A DNA stretch of 10,353 bases, from assembly GCA_002772455.1 (NCBI GenBank), contig PCSQ01000097.1, positions 20,758 through 31,110 of the forward strand, given 5' to 3'. The notes beneath the pieces are model-generated. The model saw nothing but the letters and a program-made list of their open reading frames with translations. It did not search any database and was not told the origin of the DNA. Every line of letters begins with the position of its first letter. Position 1 is the first letter of the stretch. The stretch comes from Candidatus Beckwithbacteria bacterium CG23_combo_of_CG06-09_8_20_14_all_47_9. Lineage in GTDB: Bacteria > Patescibacteriota > Microgenomatia > UBA1400 > CG1-02-47-37. A program made the position numbers and the translations under genes. Positions 1 to 6,285 of the stretch are shown in pieces.

Positions 1-1444
1 AATCAGCCGTGGTTTGGATCAGGACATAATTAACCGTGTCGTTTTTAAACTTAAAGTCGACACTGGGAGCAAAAACCGTGGCATCGAATCCGGGGGCAGA
101 GTTTTGTTCGTAATAACCGACCCGGTATGAATGAGAATGGCGTTCCAGAATTTCCAAACCGGAGTTTAAAACTGCCCGAAATAGAGTGCTGGAAACTTGG
201 CAAACGCCGCCGCCGTCTCCCAAAACCGTTCGCCCGTTTTTGATGATATAGGCTGCTTGATAACCGGTGCTGCTGCTGATATCGCCGACGGTTTGATTAA
301 AAGAGAAAGTTTCTCCCGGAGCCACCAGTTGACCGTTTAAGCGTCCGGCGGCTAAAGCAATGTTGTGCCGGCGACCGGGAATTGAACCAAAAAAAGTCGA
401 TTCACCCTTACCCAGCAGTTCTTTGATACCCAGAGAGTTAACCGACTCGGTGGTTATTTTCGGGGCCGAGGTAATTATTGGTAAAGTGATTGTTTGTTCA
501 GCCGCCGCGTCTTTAACTAATTGCTCTAACCCGGCAAGAATCATGGTTTTTGCGGTCGTCTCGTCAAGGATAAGGCCGTCGAGCGCCGGTTTAAACTCGC
601 TGACTTGATTACCGTCAAATTGAAACACGGCGTCCTGGGCCGGACGGTTGATTTGACTGGCCAAGCGGGCGGCCAGGCTGGCAATTTCGGTTTCATTCCA
701 GTCAGCCTCAAAACCGATTAAATTAAGCAGTTCCTGGTTTTTAACGGTAATGGTTTGTTTATCTAAAACTAGATTTAATTGCTTGGTTTTAACCGTTTCG
801 GCCCGGGCTTGAGCGTTGACCAACAGCTCATTGTCCGTCGCGGCAATGACGATTTTTACCGGCATGACAATTGGGGTAAAATCCAAATTGGCCAGCTGAA
901 GAACTATTTGTTCATAAAGTTGGTTTTCGTCGACGACCCGGCCGTTTTTACCGGGGATTAATTTAATAGCGCCGTCCGTTTGCCGTTCTAATCCCGGCAA
1001 AATTACCGGTTCAGTTACCGCGCCGGCAATCGAGCCTACCCCGGTTTTTAACTTGGTTTCATTAAAAATAAACTTGAGCGGTAAAACTTCCGGCTGCCAC
1101 CAGCGCTGCCATTTTGCCTTAAATCCTCCCAGTAATCCGCGGCTGCGGCCTAGCAGGTAGGCGTCTTGAGCGGAAGTTTCGACTTGATAGATAAGGTTTA
1201 AATCGTTAAGGGCCAGCGGCCAGGATTGGCTGCCAAAAACCAAAGTCAGTTCCGGCAGGTTGGCCGGCAACTGGTCGTGAATGGCTTGTTGGGCTTGGGC
1301 TAGGGTTAAGTTGGAAACTTCTTGTTTGGCCACGAACACATGGGGATAGATTTTATGGTAATAAGCCAAGTGGTAAAGGGAGACCAAAAGGGAGGCGCTA
1401 ACGGCCAAAACAGCCAGGGAAATAAATAGTTTATTGCTTCGCAT
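1..1444 (-). CDS. VanW family protein, membrane-anchored, partial (3' end beyond the left edge)
   Basis: Open reading frame of 481 codons from an ATG at 1444 with no stop before the window edge. Residues about 6-27 form one hydrophobic segment after a short basic start (MRSNK), so this is a signal anchor with the rest outside the cell. The middle (about 75-305) resembles the repeated peptidoglycan-binding-like domain found before VanW domains. The VanW domain runs from about residue 350 to the edge and contains the diagnostic GDGGGVCQVSSTLF (from about G409, Cys415) and ERHSHSYRVGYYEQ, followed by FDATVFAP. VanW is named from vancomycin-resistance clusters, but its biochemical role is unsettled. 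A cell-wall role is only inferred. In CPR bacteria such proteins are common and unrelated to resistance. It is transcribed divergently from the solute-binding protein gene across 26 bp. No Shine-Dalgarno precedes the ATG. Confidence 0.92.
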   Translation of the reverse strand, partial: MRSNKLFISLAVLAVSASLLVSLYHLAYYHKIYPHVFVAKQEVSNLTLAQAQQAIHDQLPANLPELTLVFGSQSWPLALNDLNLIYQVETSAQDAYLLGRSRGLLGGFKAKWQRWWQPEVLPLKFIFNETKLKTGVGSIAGAVTEPVILPGLERQTDGAIKLIPGKNGRVVDENQLYEQIVLQLANLDFTPIVMPVKIVIAATDNELLVNAQARAETVKTKQLNLVLDKQTITVKNQELLNLIGFEADWNETEIASLAARLASQINRPAQDAVFQFDGNQVSEFKPALDGLILDETTAKTMILAGLEQLVKDAAAEQTITLPIITSAPKITTESVNSLGIKELLGKGESTFFGSIPGRRHNIALAAGRLNGQLVAPGETFSFNQTVGDISSSTGYQAAYIIKNGRTVLGDGGGVCQVSSTLFRAVLNSGLEILERHSHSYRVGYYEQNSAPGFDATVFAPSVDFKFKNDTVNYVLIQTTAD

Positions 1445-1471
1445 AAGATAGCTGGTTAGAATGATAGCATA
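1434..1471 (+). promoter_or_regulatory. Candidate sigma70-like promoter giving a leaderless transcript for the solute-binding protein gene
   Basis: A -35-like TTGCTT (1434-1439) and a -10-like TAGAAT (1457-1462) are separated by 17 bp. The start codon at 1471 begins 8 bases after the -10 box, about where transcription would start, and no Shine-Dalgarno is present. The message is therefore probably leaderless. The -35 box lies inside the first codons of the divergent VanW gene, so the two genes share this small control region. The boxes are matched by eye to the consensus. Confidence 0.45.
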
Positions 1472-2898
1472 TGCCCGATGAACCAGTCGAACCGCCGTTT
1501 CCCATCACTACCGGAACGCCGCCGCCAAAGGCAGATCAGCCCAGAGTTGAAACGACTCCTCCTCCGGGAGAACCAGTTGCTGTTACTGCTGCCGAGTCGC
1601 CGCTCAAACGCTTTTTGCCGTTTATCATCGGTTTTGGGGTAGTCCTCTTGCTGATTCTTTTAGTTGCAAAAGTAATTTTACCCAGATTCCAAAAACCCAA
1701 AACCCCGGATGTAATCTCGTTGACTTATTGGGGTTTGTGGGAGCCGGAAAATTTAATTACCCAGATAATCGATGATTACCGAAAGGTTCATCCGGATATT
1801 ACTATTCAATACGTCCGTCAGTCGCCCAAAGATTATCGGGAAAGGCTGCAGTCGAGCTTGGCCAAGGGCGAGGGCCCGGACATTTTTAGATGGCACAATA
1901 CCTGGCTGTCGATGTTAAAAAACGACCTAGCCCCGGTGCCTAACGAAGCTTATTCCGGGGGCGAGTTTGATACCGCCTTTTTCCCGATTGCCAAAAAAGA
2001 CGTCTACATTTCCGGTAGTTACTTTGGCATACCCTTAGAATTCGACGCGCTGGCCTTATATATTAACGAGGATATTTTTGCCCAAAATCCGGATACTAAA
2101 GTTCCTACCACCTGGGATAATTTCCGGCAAATAGCGTTTAAGTTAACCCAAAGGGATAACCGGGGACAGATAACGCGCGGCGGAGCGGCCATGGGCACGA
2201 CCAACAACGTGGATCATTTTTCGGACATTTTGGGTTTGATGATTCTGCAAAACGGCGGCGACCCGGGCAAGCCCGGCGAAGAAACCGTGACCGCGGCGCT
2301 CAAGTTTTACACCTTATTCTCCAAGCAGGACCGTTCCTGGAGCGAGGCGCTGCCTAACTCCACCTTGGCGTTTGCGACCGGTAAGGCGGCGATGATGCTG
2401 GCGCCGTCGTGGCGGGCGATTGAAATTAACCAGCAAAACCCTAAACTCAATTTTAAACTTTACCCGGTGCCGCAGCTGCCGGGCACCAATGTTGCCTGGG
2501 CGACTTACTGGGTGGAAGGGGTAGCCAAAAAATCGGCCAAGCAGGCGGCTGCCTGGGAATTTTTAAAGTATTTGAGCTCACCGGAAGTGCTGGCCAAAAT
2601 GTACCAGTCGGCCAGCCAGTTGCGTTTGTTTGGCGAGCCCTATCCCCGTCAGGAAATGATGACCCAGCTGCAAGCCGATCCCTATAGCGGCGCGATTATG
2701 ACCCAGGCTTTGTCGGCCCGGTCCTGGCCGATGGCCGCCAAAACGTTTGACAACGGTCTGAATGACCGGATTATTAAGTATTATGAAGACGCGATTAATG
2801 CTTATTTGGCCGACCAGGAAGAAAAACAGCTTTTAGAAGCTTTGACGAGCGGAGTTACCCAGGTTCTGTCCCAGTACGGTTTAGCCGCCGCCAGATAA
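1471..2898 (+). CDS. Membrane-anchored extracellular solute-binding protein (family 1, sugar ABC transporter type)
   Basis: 475 residues. Residues 1-46 are proline/acid-rich and have no signal peptide. Residues 48-70 form a single transmembrane helix (FLPFIIGFGVVLLLILLVAK), so the domain from about 81 onwards should face outside. That domain has the family-1 solute-binding layout: VISLTYWGLWEP at its start, GEGPDIFRWHNTWL, GIPLEFDALALYINEDIF, TLAFATGKAAMMLAPSW, and WEFLKYLSSPEVLAKMY near the end. These are typical of MalE/UgpB-like proteins that deliver sugars or glycerol-phosphate derivatives to an ABC permease. The ligand cannot be told from sequence. Unlike the usual lipoprotein there is no lipobox cysteine. 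No permease or ATPase gene follows in this window, so the partner must lie elsewhere or be absent. The stop codon overlaps the next gene's ATG (TAATG at 2896-2900), which suggests coupled translation. Confidence 0.9.
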   Translation: MPDEPVEPPFPITTGTPPPKADQPRVETTPPPGEPVAVTAAESPLKRFLPFIIGFGVVLLLILLVAKVILPRFQKPKTPDVISLTYWGLWEPENLITQIIDDYRKVHPDITIQYVRQSPKDYRERLQSSLAKGEGPDIFRWHNTWLSMLKNDLAPVPNEAYSGGEFDTAFFPIAKKDVYISGSYFGIPLEFDALALYINEDIFAQNPDTKVPTTWDNFRQIAFKLTQRDNRGQITRGGAAMGTTNNVDHFSDILGLMILQNGGDPGKPGEETVTAALKFYTLFSKQDRSWSEALPNSTLAFATGKAAMMLAPSWRAIEINQQNPKLNFKLYPVPQLPGTNVAWATYWVEGVAKKSAKQAAAWEFLKYLSSPEVLAKMYQSASQLRLFGEPYPRQEMMTQLQADPYSGAIMTQALSARSWPMAAKTFDNGLNDRIIKYYEDAINAYLADQEEKQLLEALTSGVTQVLSQYGLAAAR

Positions 2899-3467
2899 TG
2901 TTTAAGACGATCGCCTACGCGGATATTTTTGATTACCCGTTGACTGCCAGTGAAGTAAATCTTTGGTTAATTAAAGGGGATTCCCTGGCACCAGTGAAAA
3001 AAGGTTATTATTATTTGCCGGGACGGGAGGGCCTAATTGCATTACGCCGCCACCGCGAACGTTTTAGCCAATTAAAGTGGCCGATGGCCTACCGGACGGC
3101 AAAAATATTAAGTTTTATCCCTTCGGTAAAATTGGTAGCGGTTACCGGCGCCCTTGCCATGAATAATGCCGATAAAAATGACGACATTGATTTAATGATA
3201 ATTACCGCCAAAAACCGCCTATGGCTGACCCGCTTACTAGCTTCAATATTATTATTTTCTCACCTGCGCCACGGTCAAAAAATTTACAACAAACTCTGTT
3301 TAAACTTATGGTTAGACGAAACCAATCTGGCAATTAAACAGCGCAATTTGTATATTGCCCATGAGATTTGCCAAGCCCGGTCGGTGTTGGACCGGGACGG
3401 CACTTATCAAAAATTTATTAAGGCCAATTTATGGTACAAACAATTCTTACCCAACTGGAAAATGTAG
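2898..3467 (+). CDS. Nucleotidyltransferase-fold protein, apparently cut short by a frameshift
   Basis: 189 residues. The start FKTIAYADIFDYPLT and the block TGALAMNNADKNDDIDLMII (83-102) mark a DNA polymerase beta-type nucleotidyltransferase fold: Gly84-Ala85 stands for the usual hG[GS] and Asp96/Asp98 for the metal-binding DxD. The substrate is unknown. The protein ends FLPNWKM, where relatives as I remember them run on for about 50 more residues (NW..NxAYRLQLxYM.PKMT...FFHP). Exactly such a stretch is encoded in the -1 frame just downstream, at the beginning of the following ORF. The simplest reading is the loss of one A in the AAAA at about 3459-3462, either a real mutation or a sequencing/assembly error. 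The start overlaps the previous stop by one base, with no ribosome site of its own. Catalytic residues are present, but the C-terminus is missing from this frame. Confidence 0.78.
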   Translation: MFKTIAYADIFDYPLTASEVNLWLIKGDSLAPVKKGYYYLPGREGLIALRRHRERFSQLKWPMAYRTAKILSFIPSVKLVAVTGALAMNNADKNDDIDLMIITAKNRLWLTRLLASILLFSHLRHGQKIYNKLCLNLWLDETNLAIKQRNLYIAHEICQARSVLDRDGTYQKFIKANLWYKQFLPNWKM

Positions 3468-4021
3468 CCTACCGGCTGCAGCTTTGGTACATGAAGCCAA
3501 AGATGACGAGTGAGCGGGTTAGCCGGCATTTTGCTTTTTTTCATCCCCGGCCGACGGGAAAAATTGTGATGGAAGAATATAGGAAGCGCCTGCAGGGTCC
3601 GACCCTGAAGATTCTCATTACCGGCTGTTTTGACGTATTACACATCGAGCACAAAAAGTTTTTGCGGGCGGCTAAAGCTTTGGGCGGTCGGTTATTGGTT
3701 GGGGTGGAGACTGACGCCCGGGTGCGTCAGCTTAAAGGTCCGGGCCGGCCGGTTAATCAGCTAGCCGTTCGCCTGCGGGCCTTGCGGCGGTTGGGAATTG
3801 CTGATGAAGTTTTTACCTTGCCCAACCAGTTCAATGATTTAAATCATTTTACTAACCTGATTAAAAAGTTGCGCCCGGATATTTTAGCGGTTTCTTCGTC
3901 TACCCCCAATTTGCCGGTTAAAAGGAAGATAATGAAGCAAATCGGCGGCCGCGTCGTTGTGGTTTTGACCCATAATCCCAAAATCTCGACGACTAAGATG
4001 ATAAAATCGAAGCATGGATAA
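3431..4021 (+). CDS. Cytidylyltransferase-like nucleotidyl transferase (HIGH superfamily), preceded by the C-terminus of the upstream gene
   Basis: 196 residues. Residues about 11-55 (NVAYRLQLWYMKPKMT...FAFFHPR...EEYRKRL) look like the displaced C-terminal part of the preceding nucleotidyltransferase. From about residue 58 the protein is a TagD/HldE/RibL-like cytidylyltransferase: ILITGCFDVLHIEH (61-74) holds the H-x-x-H nucleotide-binding motif, GRPVNQLAVRLRAL (105-118) and LGIADEVFTLP follow, and ISTTKM (185-190) matches the ISSTxx phosphate-binding motif. Such enzymes join a nucleotide to a phosphorylated alcohol or sugar (glycerol-3-phosphate, heptose-1-phosphate, FMN). The substrate here cannot be fixed. 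A separate start is possible at ATG 3569 (MEEYRKRLQGPTLK), with a weak GGGA upstream. Otherwise, with the frameshift repaired, both domains would form one fusion of roughly 380 residues. The 3' end overlaps the next gene by 8 bp. Confidence 0.8.
   Translation: MVQTILTQLENVAYRLQLWYMKPKMTSERVSRHFAFFHPRPTGKIVMEEYRKRLQGPTLKILITGCFDVLHIEHKKFLRAAKALGGRLLVGVETDARVRQLKGPGRPVNQLAVRLRALRRLGIADEVFTLPNQFNDLNHFTNLIKKLRPDILAVSSSTPNLPVKRKIMKQIGGRVVVVLTHNPKISTTKMIKSKHG
3455..3571 (+). other. Frameshift junction between the nucleotidyltransferase and cytidylyltransferase frames
   Basis: The frame of the first gene reads N-W-K-M-stop. Adding one A in the AAAA run after TGG gives N-W-K-N-V-A-Y-R-L-Q-L-W-Y, which continues the family sequence without a break into the next frame. 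The sequence around the run (TGG AAA ATG TAG) is not a good -1 slippery heptamer, so programmed frameshifting is not supported. The start codon of the downstream ORF (ATG 3431) lies inside the upstream coding sequence and has no ribosome site, so it is probably not a real start. Confidence 0.6.
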
Positions 4022-4790
4022 CTTTCAATTTCTTAACGACTATAAAGAACTGCAGTACACAATTATGTTTGACAAAATTATTAACCTGCCATTCGGCAGT
4101 GTTGGTTATTGTGCTGGAGAAGAATCAGCCTTTTGGAATCAGGCCATGGTAAATCAGGAATTAAACCAAGAACAATTGGAATTAATTGAAACAACATTGA
4201 AAAAACTTAAACGTCAACCGGCAGTCTACTTTGAAAATAGAAGTTCTTTAAACCCACTAAAAGAATTTTTACTTAAAAATCACTATAAGCACTATTTTGA
4301 AGATTGTTGGTTATTCCACCTCGGGGTGGAAACTAACATTGAGCGATTCGGACAAGTCAAGAAAGTTTTGACAGAGAGAGAGTTAGATATTTTTCTAAAA
4401 ACTTTTGATGCTTGTTTTCAAAAAGGCGACCCGCAAAATCCTTATGGCGAACTGGGTGATTATCTAAAAATGGCCGAAAAAGTTTGGCGCCGGCATCAGG
4501 CAACAAACAGAATTGAATATTTTACGATTTTTTCCGAAGACGAGCCGGTTGGAGTATCGACGCTAACTAATTTTAAGCAGATCGGCTACATTTCCAATGT
4601 GGGCTCTTTAAGAAAGGTACGTGGTCAGGGTTTTGGTAAGCTGGTCACGCTTTATTGTGTGGATTTGTCTAAGAAAAGAGGGAATAAATATCACTGTTTA
4701 GCTACTGAAGAAGGAACTTATCCTCACGAATTTTATCAGCACATCGGTTTTATTAAAAAATTTTCTGCTGCATGCTATCTAAAAAAATAA
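4014..4790 (+). CDS. GNAT family N-acetyltransferase
   Basis: 258 residues. The C-terminal half carries the GNAT acetyl-CoA fold: a strand ending in ISNVGSL, then [10 protein letters not shown] (200-209) with the pyrophosphate-binding R-x-x-G-x-G (Arg203, Gly206, Gly208), a helix, and [12 protein letters not shown] (238-249) with the typical Tyr followed by a GF turn. The N-terminal half (1-110) is not conserved enough for me to name. It may be a degenerate second GNAT unit, as in several double-domain acetyltransferases. The acceptor substrate is unknown. The gene is visibly richer in A and T and uses more A/T-ending codons than the flanking genes, which hints at a separate origin. It overlaps the preceding gene by 8 bp and the following one by 19 bp, and no Shine-Dalgarno is seen, so it is probably translated by coupling within the operon. 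Confidence 0.85.
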   Translation: MDNFQFLNDYKELQYTIMFDKIINLPFGSVGYCAGEESAFWNQAMVNQELNQEQLELIETTLKKLKRQPAVYFENRSSLNPLKEFLLKNHYKHYFEDCWLFHLGVETNIERFGQVKKVLTERELDIFLKTFDACFQKGDPQNPYGELGDYLKMAEKVWRRHQATNRIEYFTIFSEDEPVGVSTLTNFKQIGYISNVGSLRKVRGQGFGKLVTLYCVDLSKKRGNKYHCLATEEGTYPHEFYQHIGFIKKFSAACYLKK

Positions 4791-5302
4791 AGGAAAAATA
4801 CCATGCCAGTTTTGGCGGGACGTATATCCGCGACGCGGTTTTTGGCGCCAACGACGGAATCGTGACCACGTTTGCGGTCGTGGCCGGCGTGGCCGGAGCG
4901 AATTTACCCTTGTCGACAGTGTTGATTTTGGGCTTTGTCAATTTACTGGCCGATGGTTTGGCCATGGGCCTGGGAAATTATTTAGGGATGAAGTCAGAGC
5001 TTGATCTTGCCCTTCGAATTAAACAATCTCAACTGTTGCTGGCAGAAAAACGCGGCATGGCAACGTTTGTCTCTTTTGGTTTAGCGGGACTGTTTCCGTT
5101 GCTGCCATATGTTTTGGGCTTGCCCCAACCTTTTAATGCCTCGATTGTGGTGACAGGATTGACTTTATTCTTAGTTGGCAGCTTGCGCTCGATTATCACC
5201 AAAAAACCTTGGTTTAAAGCCGGACTGGAAATGTTATTTGTAGGTGCGATTGCCGCCGGCGCCGCCTTTGTTACCGGCCGATTGATTGAGAGATTAATTT
5301 AG
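4772..5302 (+). CDS. Short VIT1/CCC1-family iron/manganese transporter
   Basis: 176 residues with five predicted membrane helices (about 24-45, 48-70, 96-117, 123-141, 150-168). The signature [20 protein letters not shown] in helix 1 (Asp21, Asp28) and [15 protein letters not shown] in helix 2 (Asn57, Asp61, Met65, Gly68) identify the VIT1/CCC1 family, which moves Fe2+ or Mn2+ across membranes. The loop between helices 2 and 3 is only about 25 residues ([20 protein letters not shown]). Plant and yeast members have a longer glutamate-rich metal-binding helical domain here, so this is a minimal form. The start at 4772 is inside the GNAT gene (19-bp overlap). It keeps the conserved charged/His-containing lead-in (KIKEKYH) and no better in-frame start exists. 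A bacterial role in metal efflux or detoxification is inferred. Confidence 0.88.
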   Translation: MLSKKIKEKYHASFGGTYIRDAVFGANDGIVTTFAVVAGVAGANLPLSTVLILGFVNLLADGLAMGLGNYLGMKSELDLALRIKQSQLLLAEKRGMATFVSFGLAGLFPLLPYVLGLPQPFNASIVVTGLTLFLVGSLRSIITKKPWFKAGLEMLFVGAIAAGAAFVTGRLIERLI

Positions 5303-5304
5303 TT

Positions 5305-5418
5305 ATGGCAAAACGACAATTGAAGCCTCGAATTGTTAGCGAAAAGAAACTTAGAAAAATTCTTGATGCGTTGAAGAAAAGACACGGTCAGTTGTACAAA
5401 AAATTGGCTAAAAATTAA
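5305..5418 (+). CDS. Small basic ORF of 37 residues, unrecognised
   Basis: The ATG lies 2 bp after the transporter stop, and the ORF reads MAKRQLKPRIVSEKKLRKIL then DALKKRHGQLYKKLAKN before TAA. It is strongly basic and probably helical, with no transmembrane segment. After the TAA the same frame stays open for 21 more codons (PTGLDLAGPDDFSSWLNAVV-K, stop at 5482-5484), and these have normal protein-like composition. The ORF may therefore be the broken or shortened remains of a roughly 59-residue gene with one nonsense change. There is no Shine-Dalgarno, but its position fits the end of the coupled operon. I do not recognise the family. Confidence 0.4.
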   Translation: MAKRQLKPRIVSEKKLRKILDALKKRHGQLYKKLAKN

Positions 5419-5489
5419 CCCACAGGGTTGGACCTTGCAGGCCCCGACGATTTTTCCAGTTGGCTCAACGCCGTGGTGAAGTAGCCAAT

Positions 5490-5777
5490 TTACAAACTGG
5501 CGTACTGGTGCAGGATGCTGCCGGCGAGAGTTTGGTAGGGCAAACCCAGCTTGGCAGCCTTTTTTTTAAGTCCGAAGTAAGTATTGAAACTCACCCGCAG
5601 ATTAATATTTTTCTTTTTAGCCAATGTATTTTTAGCGGCTTCGGCCAACATTTTTTTTAAAGATTCCGAGGCCGGCTTGAATTTAATCCTGCCGGAATTT
5701 AAGGCATTCTCGATTTCCTGTTCATATTTATCAAGCACCAAATCTTTAAATGGATCAAATTTAGTGTTTTTGGTCAT
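5490..5777 (-). CDS. CopG-like antitoxin (type II toxin-antitoxin)
   Basis: 95 residues, starting at an ATG with a strong Shine-Dalgarno (AAGGAG at 5787-5782 on the minus strand, 4-base spacing). The C-terminal part has a ribbon-helix-helix-like pattern: strand NINLRVSF (57-64), helix GLKKKAAKLG, turn, and helix LPYQTLAGSILHQYA (79-93). This is typical of CopG/BrnA-class antitoxins that bind their own promoter and neutralise the toxin through the rest of the chain. The lysine/glutamate-rich N-terminal half is probably the flexible toxin-binding part. The start overlaps the toxin stop by 17 bp, as expected for a toxin-first pair. The gene looks complete. It converges on the 3' end of the metal transporter operon. 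Confidence 0.8.
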   Translation of the reverse strand: MTKNTKFDPFKDLVLDKYEQEIENALNSGRIKFKPASESLKKMLAEAAKNTLAKKKNINLRVSFNTYFGLKKKAAKLGLPYQTLAGSILHQYASL

Positions 5778-5946
5778 TTTTCTCCTTTAATAGCTTTTTA
5801 GTAAACTTGCGGCTGGCAAAAATGGTTTTAAGAAAACTTTTATTGTTGTTTTTGACATAGGGTATGACATAAATATAATTTTTGAATTTAACTAAATAGA
5901 TTAGGATTTTATCTTTCGCTTCATCCCATTCAAACTCTAAAGTCAT
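5761..5946 (-). CDS. BrnT-like toxin with an apparent internal deletion
   Basis: 61 residues. The beginning (LEFEWDEAKDKI, 3-14) is the typical N-terminus of BrnT-like ribonuclease toxins. The end (NYIYVIPYVKN...FLKTIFASRKFTKKLL, 23-53) is the typical C-terminus of the group that pairs with CopG antitoxins of this kind. Such toxins are usually about 90 residues. The central stretch, with the helix and the loop leading to the second strand, seems absent, so roughly 30 residues are missing in frame. An intact toxin is therefore doubtful, while the overlapping antitoxin gene remains whole. The comparison is from memory of the family, not an alignment. The start ATG at 5946 has no Shine-Dalgarno and lies 8 bases from a likely -10 box. 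Confidence 0.68.
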   Translation of the reverse strand: MTLEFEWDEAKDKILIYLVKFKNYIYVIPYVKNNNKSFLKTIFASRKFTKKLLKEKNDQKH

Positions 5947-5954
5947 GATTAAAT

Positions 5955-5984
5955 ATTATGACATTATCTATTATTTGTTAACAA
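5955..5984 (-). promoter_or_regulatory. Promoter of the toxin-antitoxin pair, with a palindrome over the -35 box
   Basis: On the minus strand, TTGTTA (5984-5979) and CATAAT (5960-5955) stand 18 bp apart, and TGT directly before the second box makes an extended -10. The toxin ATG follows 8 bases later, so the message is probably leaderless. The perfect 10-bp palindrome TTGTTAACAA (5975-5984) covers the -35 box and is a reasonable operator for autoregulation by the CopG-like antitoxin. Operator function is inferred. Confidence 0.45.
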
Positions 5985-6029
5985 TTTATTTCCCCATTGA
6001 TTTTTGCAGAGAGAGTAGTATTTGGGTTG

Positions 6030-6245
6030 ATGATAGAGAGAATGAGTTTAATTGTTGCAGGTTCTGCTAATCCGACTGGTGCGTTGGCTGAAACGATGGA
6101 TTTTTGGGAGGGCCAAATAGCCGGGGTTGAGGCTGGAGCAGTGGTGGTTTTACGGGAACCTGGGCCTGGTGGTTGGTTGAGAATTAAGCCACAGGCGGAC
6201 GTGGCAGATTTATTGGTAAAAGGCTTTACAGTAGTTGAAGTGTAA
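6030..6245 (+). CDS. Hypothetical protein, about 68-72 residues
   Basis: Open frame ending TAA at 6243-6245. Possible starts are ATG 6030 and ATG 6042, the latter with a purine-rich GAGAGA just before it. A TTG at 5997 would add 11 residues. From 6042 the protein begins MSLIVAGSANPTGALAETMD and ends DVADLLVKGFTVVEV. The middle has AGAVVVLREPGPGGWLRIKP. The alternating hydrophobic pattern and G/T-rich third positions look coding, and the composition differs from the AT-rich spacer before it. The opposite-strand ORF over the same bases has a serine/threonine/proline-rich composition typical of a shadow. I do not recognise the family. The C-terminus with a short alpha/beta pattern suggests a small soluble domain or the tail of a lost larger gene. 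No promoter is evident. Confidence 0.45.
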   Translation: MIERMSLIVAGSANPTGALAETMDFWEGQIAGVEAGAVVVLREPGPGGWLRIKPQADVADLLVKGFTVVEV

Positions 6246-6256
6246 AAAACCACCCC

Positions 6257-6285
6257 TTGACAAAATTTCACTTCTTTTCTAAACT
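6257..6285 (+). promoter_or_regulatory. groESL promoter (sigma70-like)
   Basis: A perfect -35 box TTGACA (6257-6262) is followed after 17 bp by TAAACT (6280-6285), a 4 of 6 match to the -10 consensus. Transcription would start near 6292, inside the CIRCE element, leaving a leader of about 60 bases before groES. Confidence 0.7.

Noticed and set aside
360..961. Plus-strand open frames of 82 and 60 codons
   Set aside because: They are opposite the VanW-family gene, whose domain motifs are clear.
3455..3468. Programmed -1 frameshift signal
   Set aside because: TGG AAA ATG does not allow good re-pairing after slippage, and no convincing downstream pseudoknot was seen. A base loss or sequence error is simpler.
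4803..4865. ATG at 4803 with AGGA upstream as the transporter start
   Set aside because: It is out of frame with the transporter and its frame closes after about 20 codons.
5416..5418. TAA recoded as a sense codon
   Set aside because: TAA ends GroEL, GroES, GNAT and the binding protein at their expected C-termini, so it is a normal stop here.
5417..5429. Hairpin AACCC-ACA-GGGTT as terminator of the left operon
   Set aside because: The stem is only 5 bp and no T-run follows.
5460..5790. Two plus-strand open frames of 66 and 68 codons
   Set aside because: Both lie over the antitoxin gene, which has a ribosome site and a recognisable fold on the other strand.
5978..6271. 97-codon open frame on the minus strand
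   Set aside because: It overlaps the more plausible plus-strand ORF and the groES -35 box, and its composition looks like a shadow.
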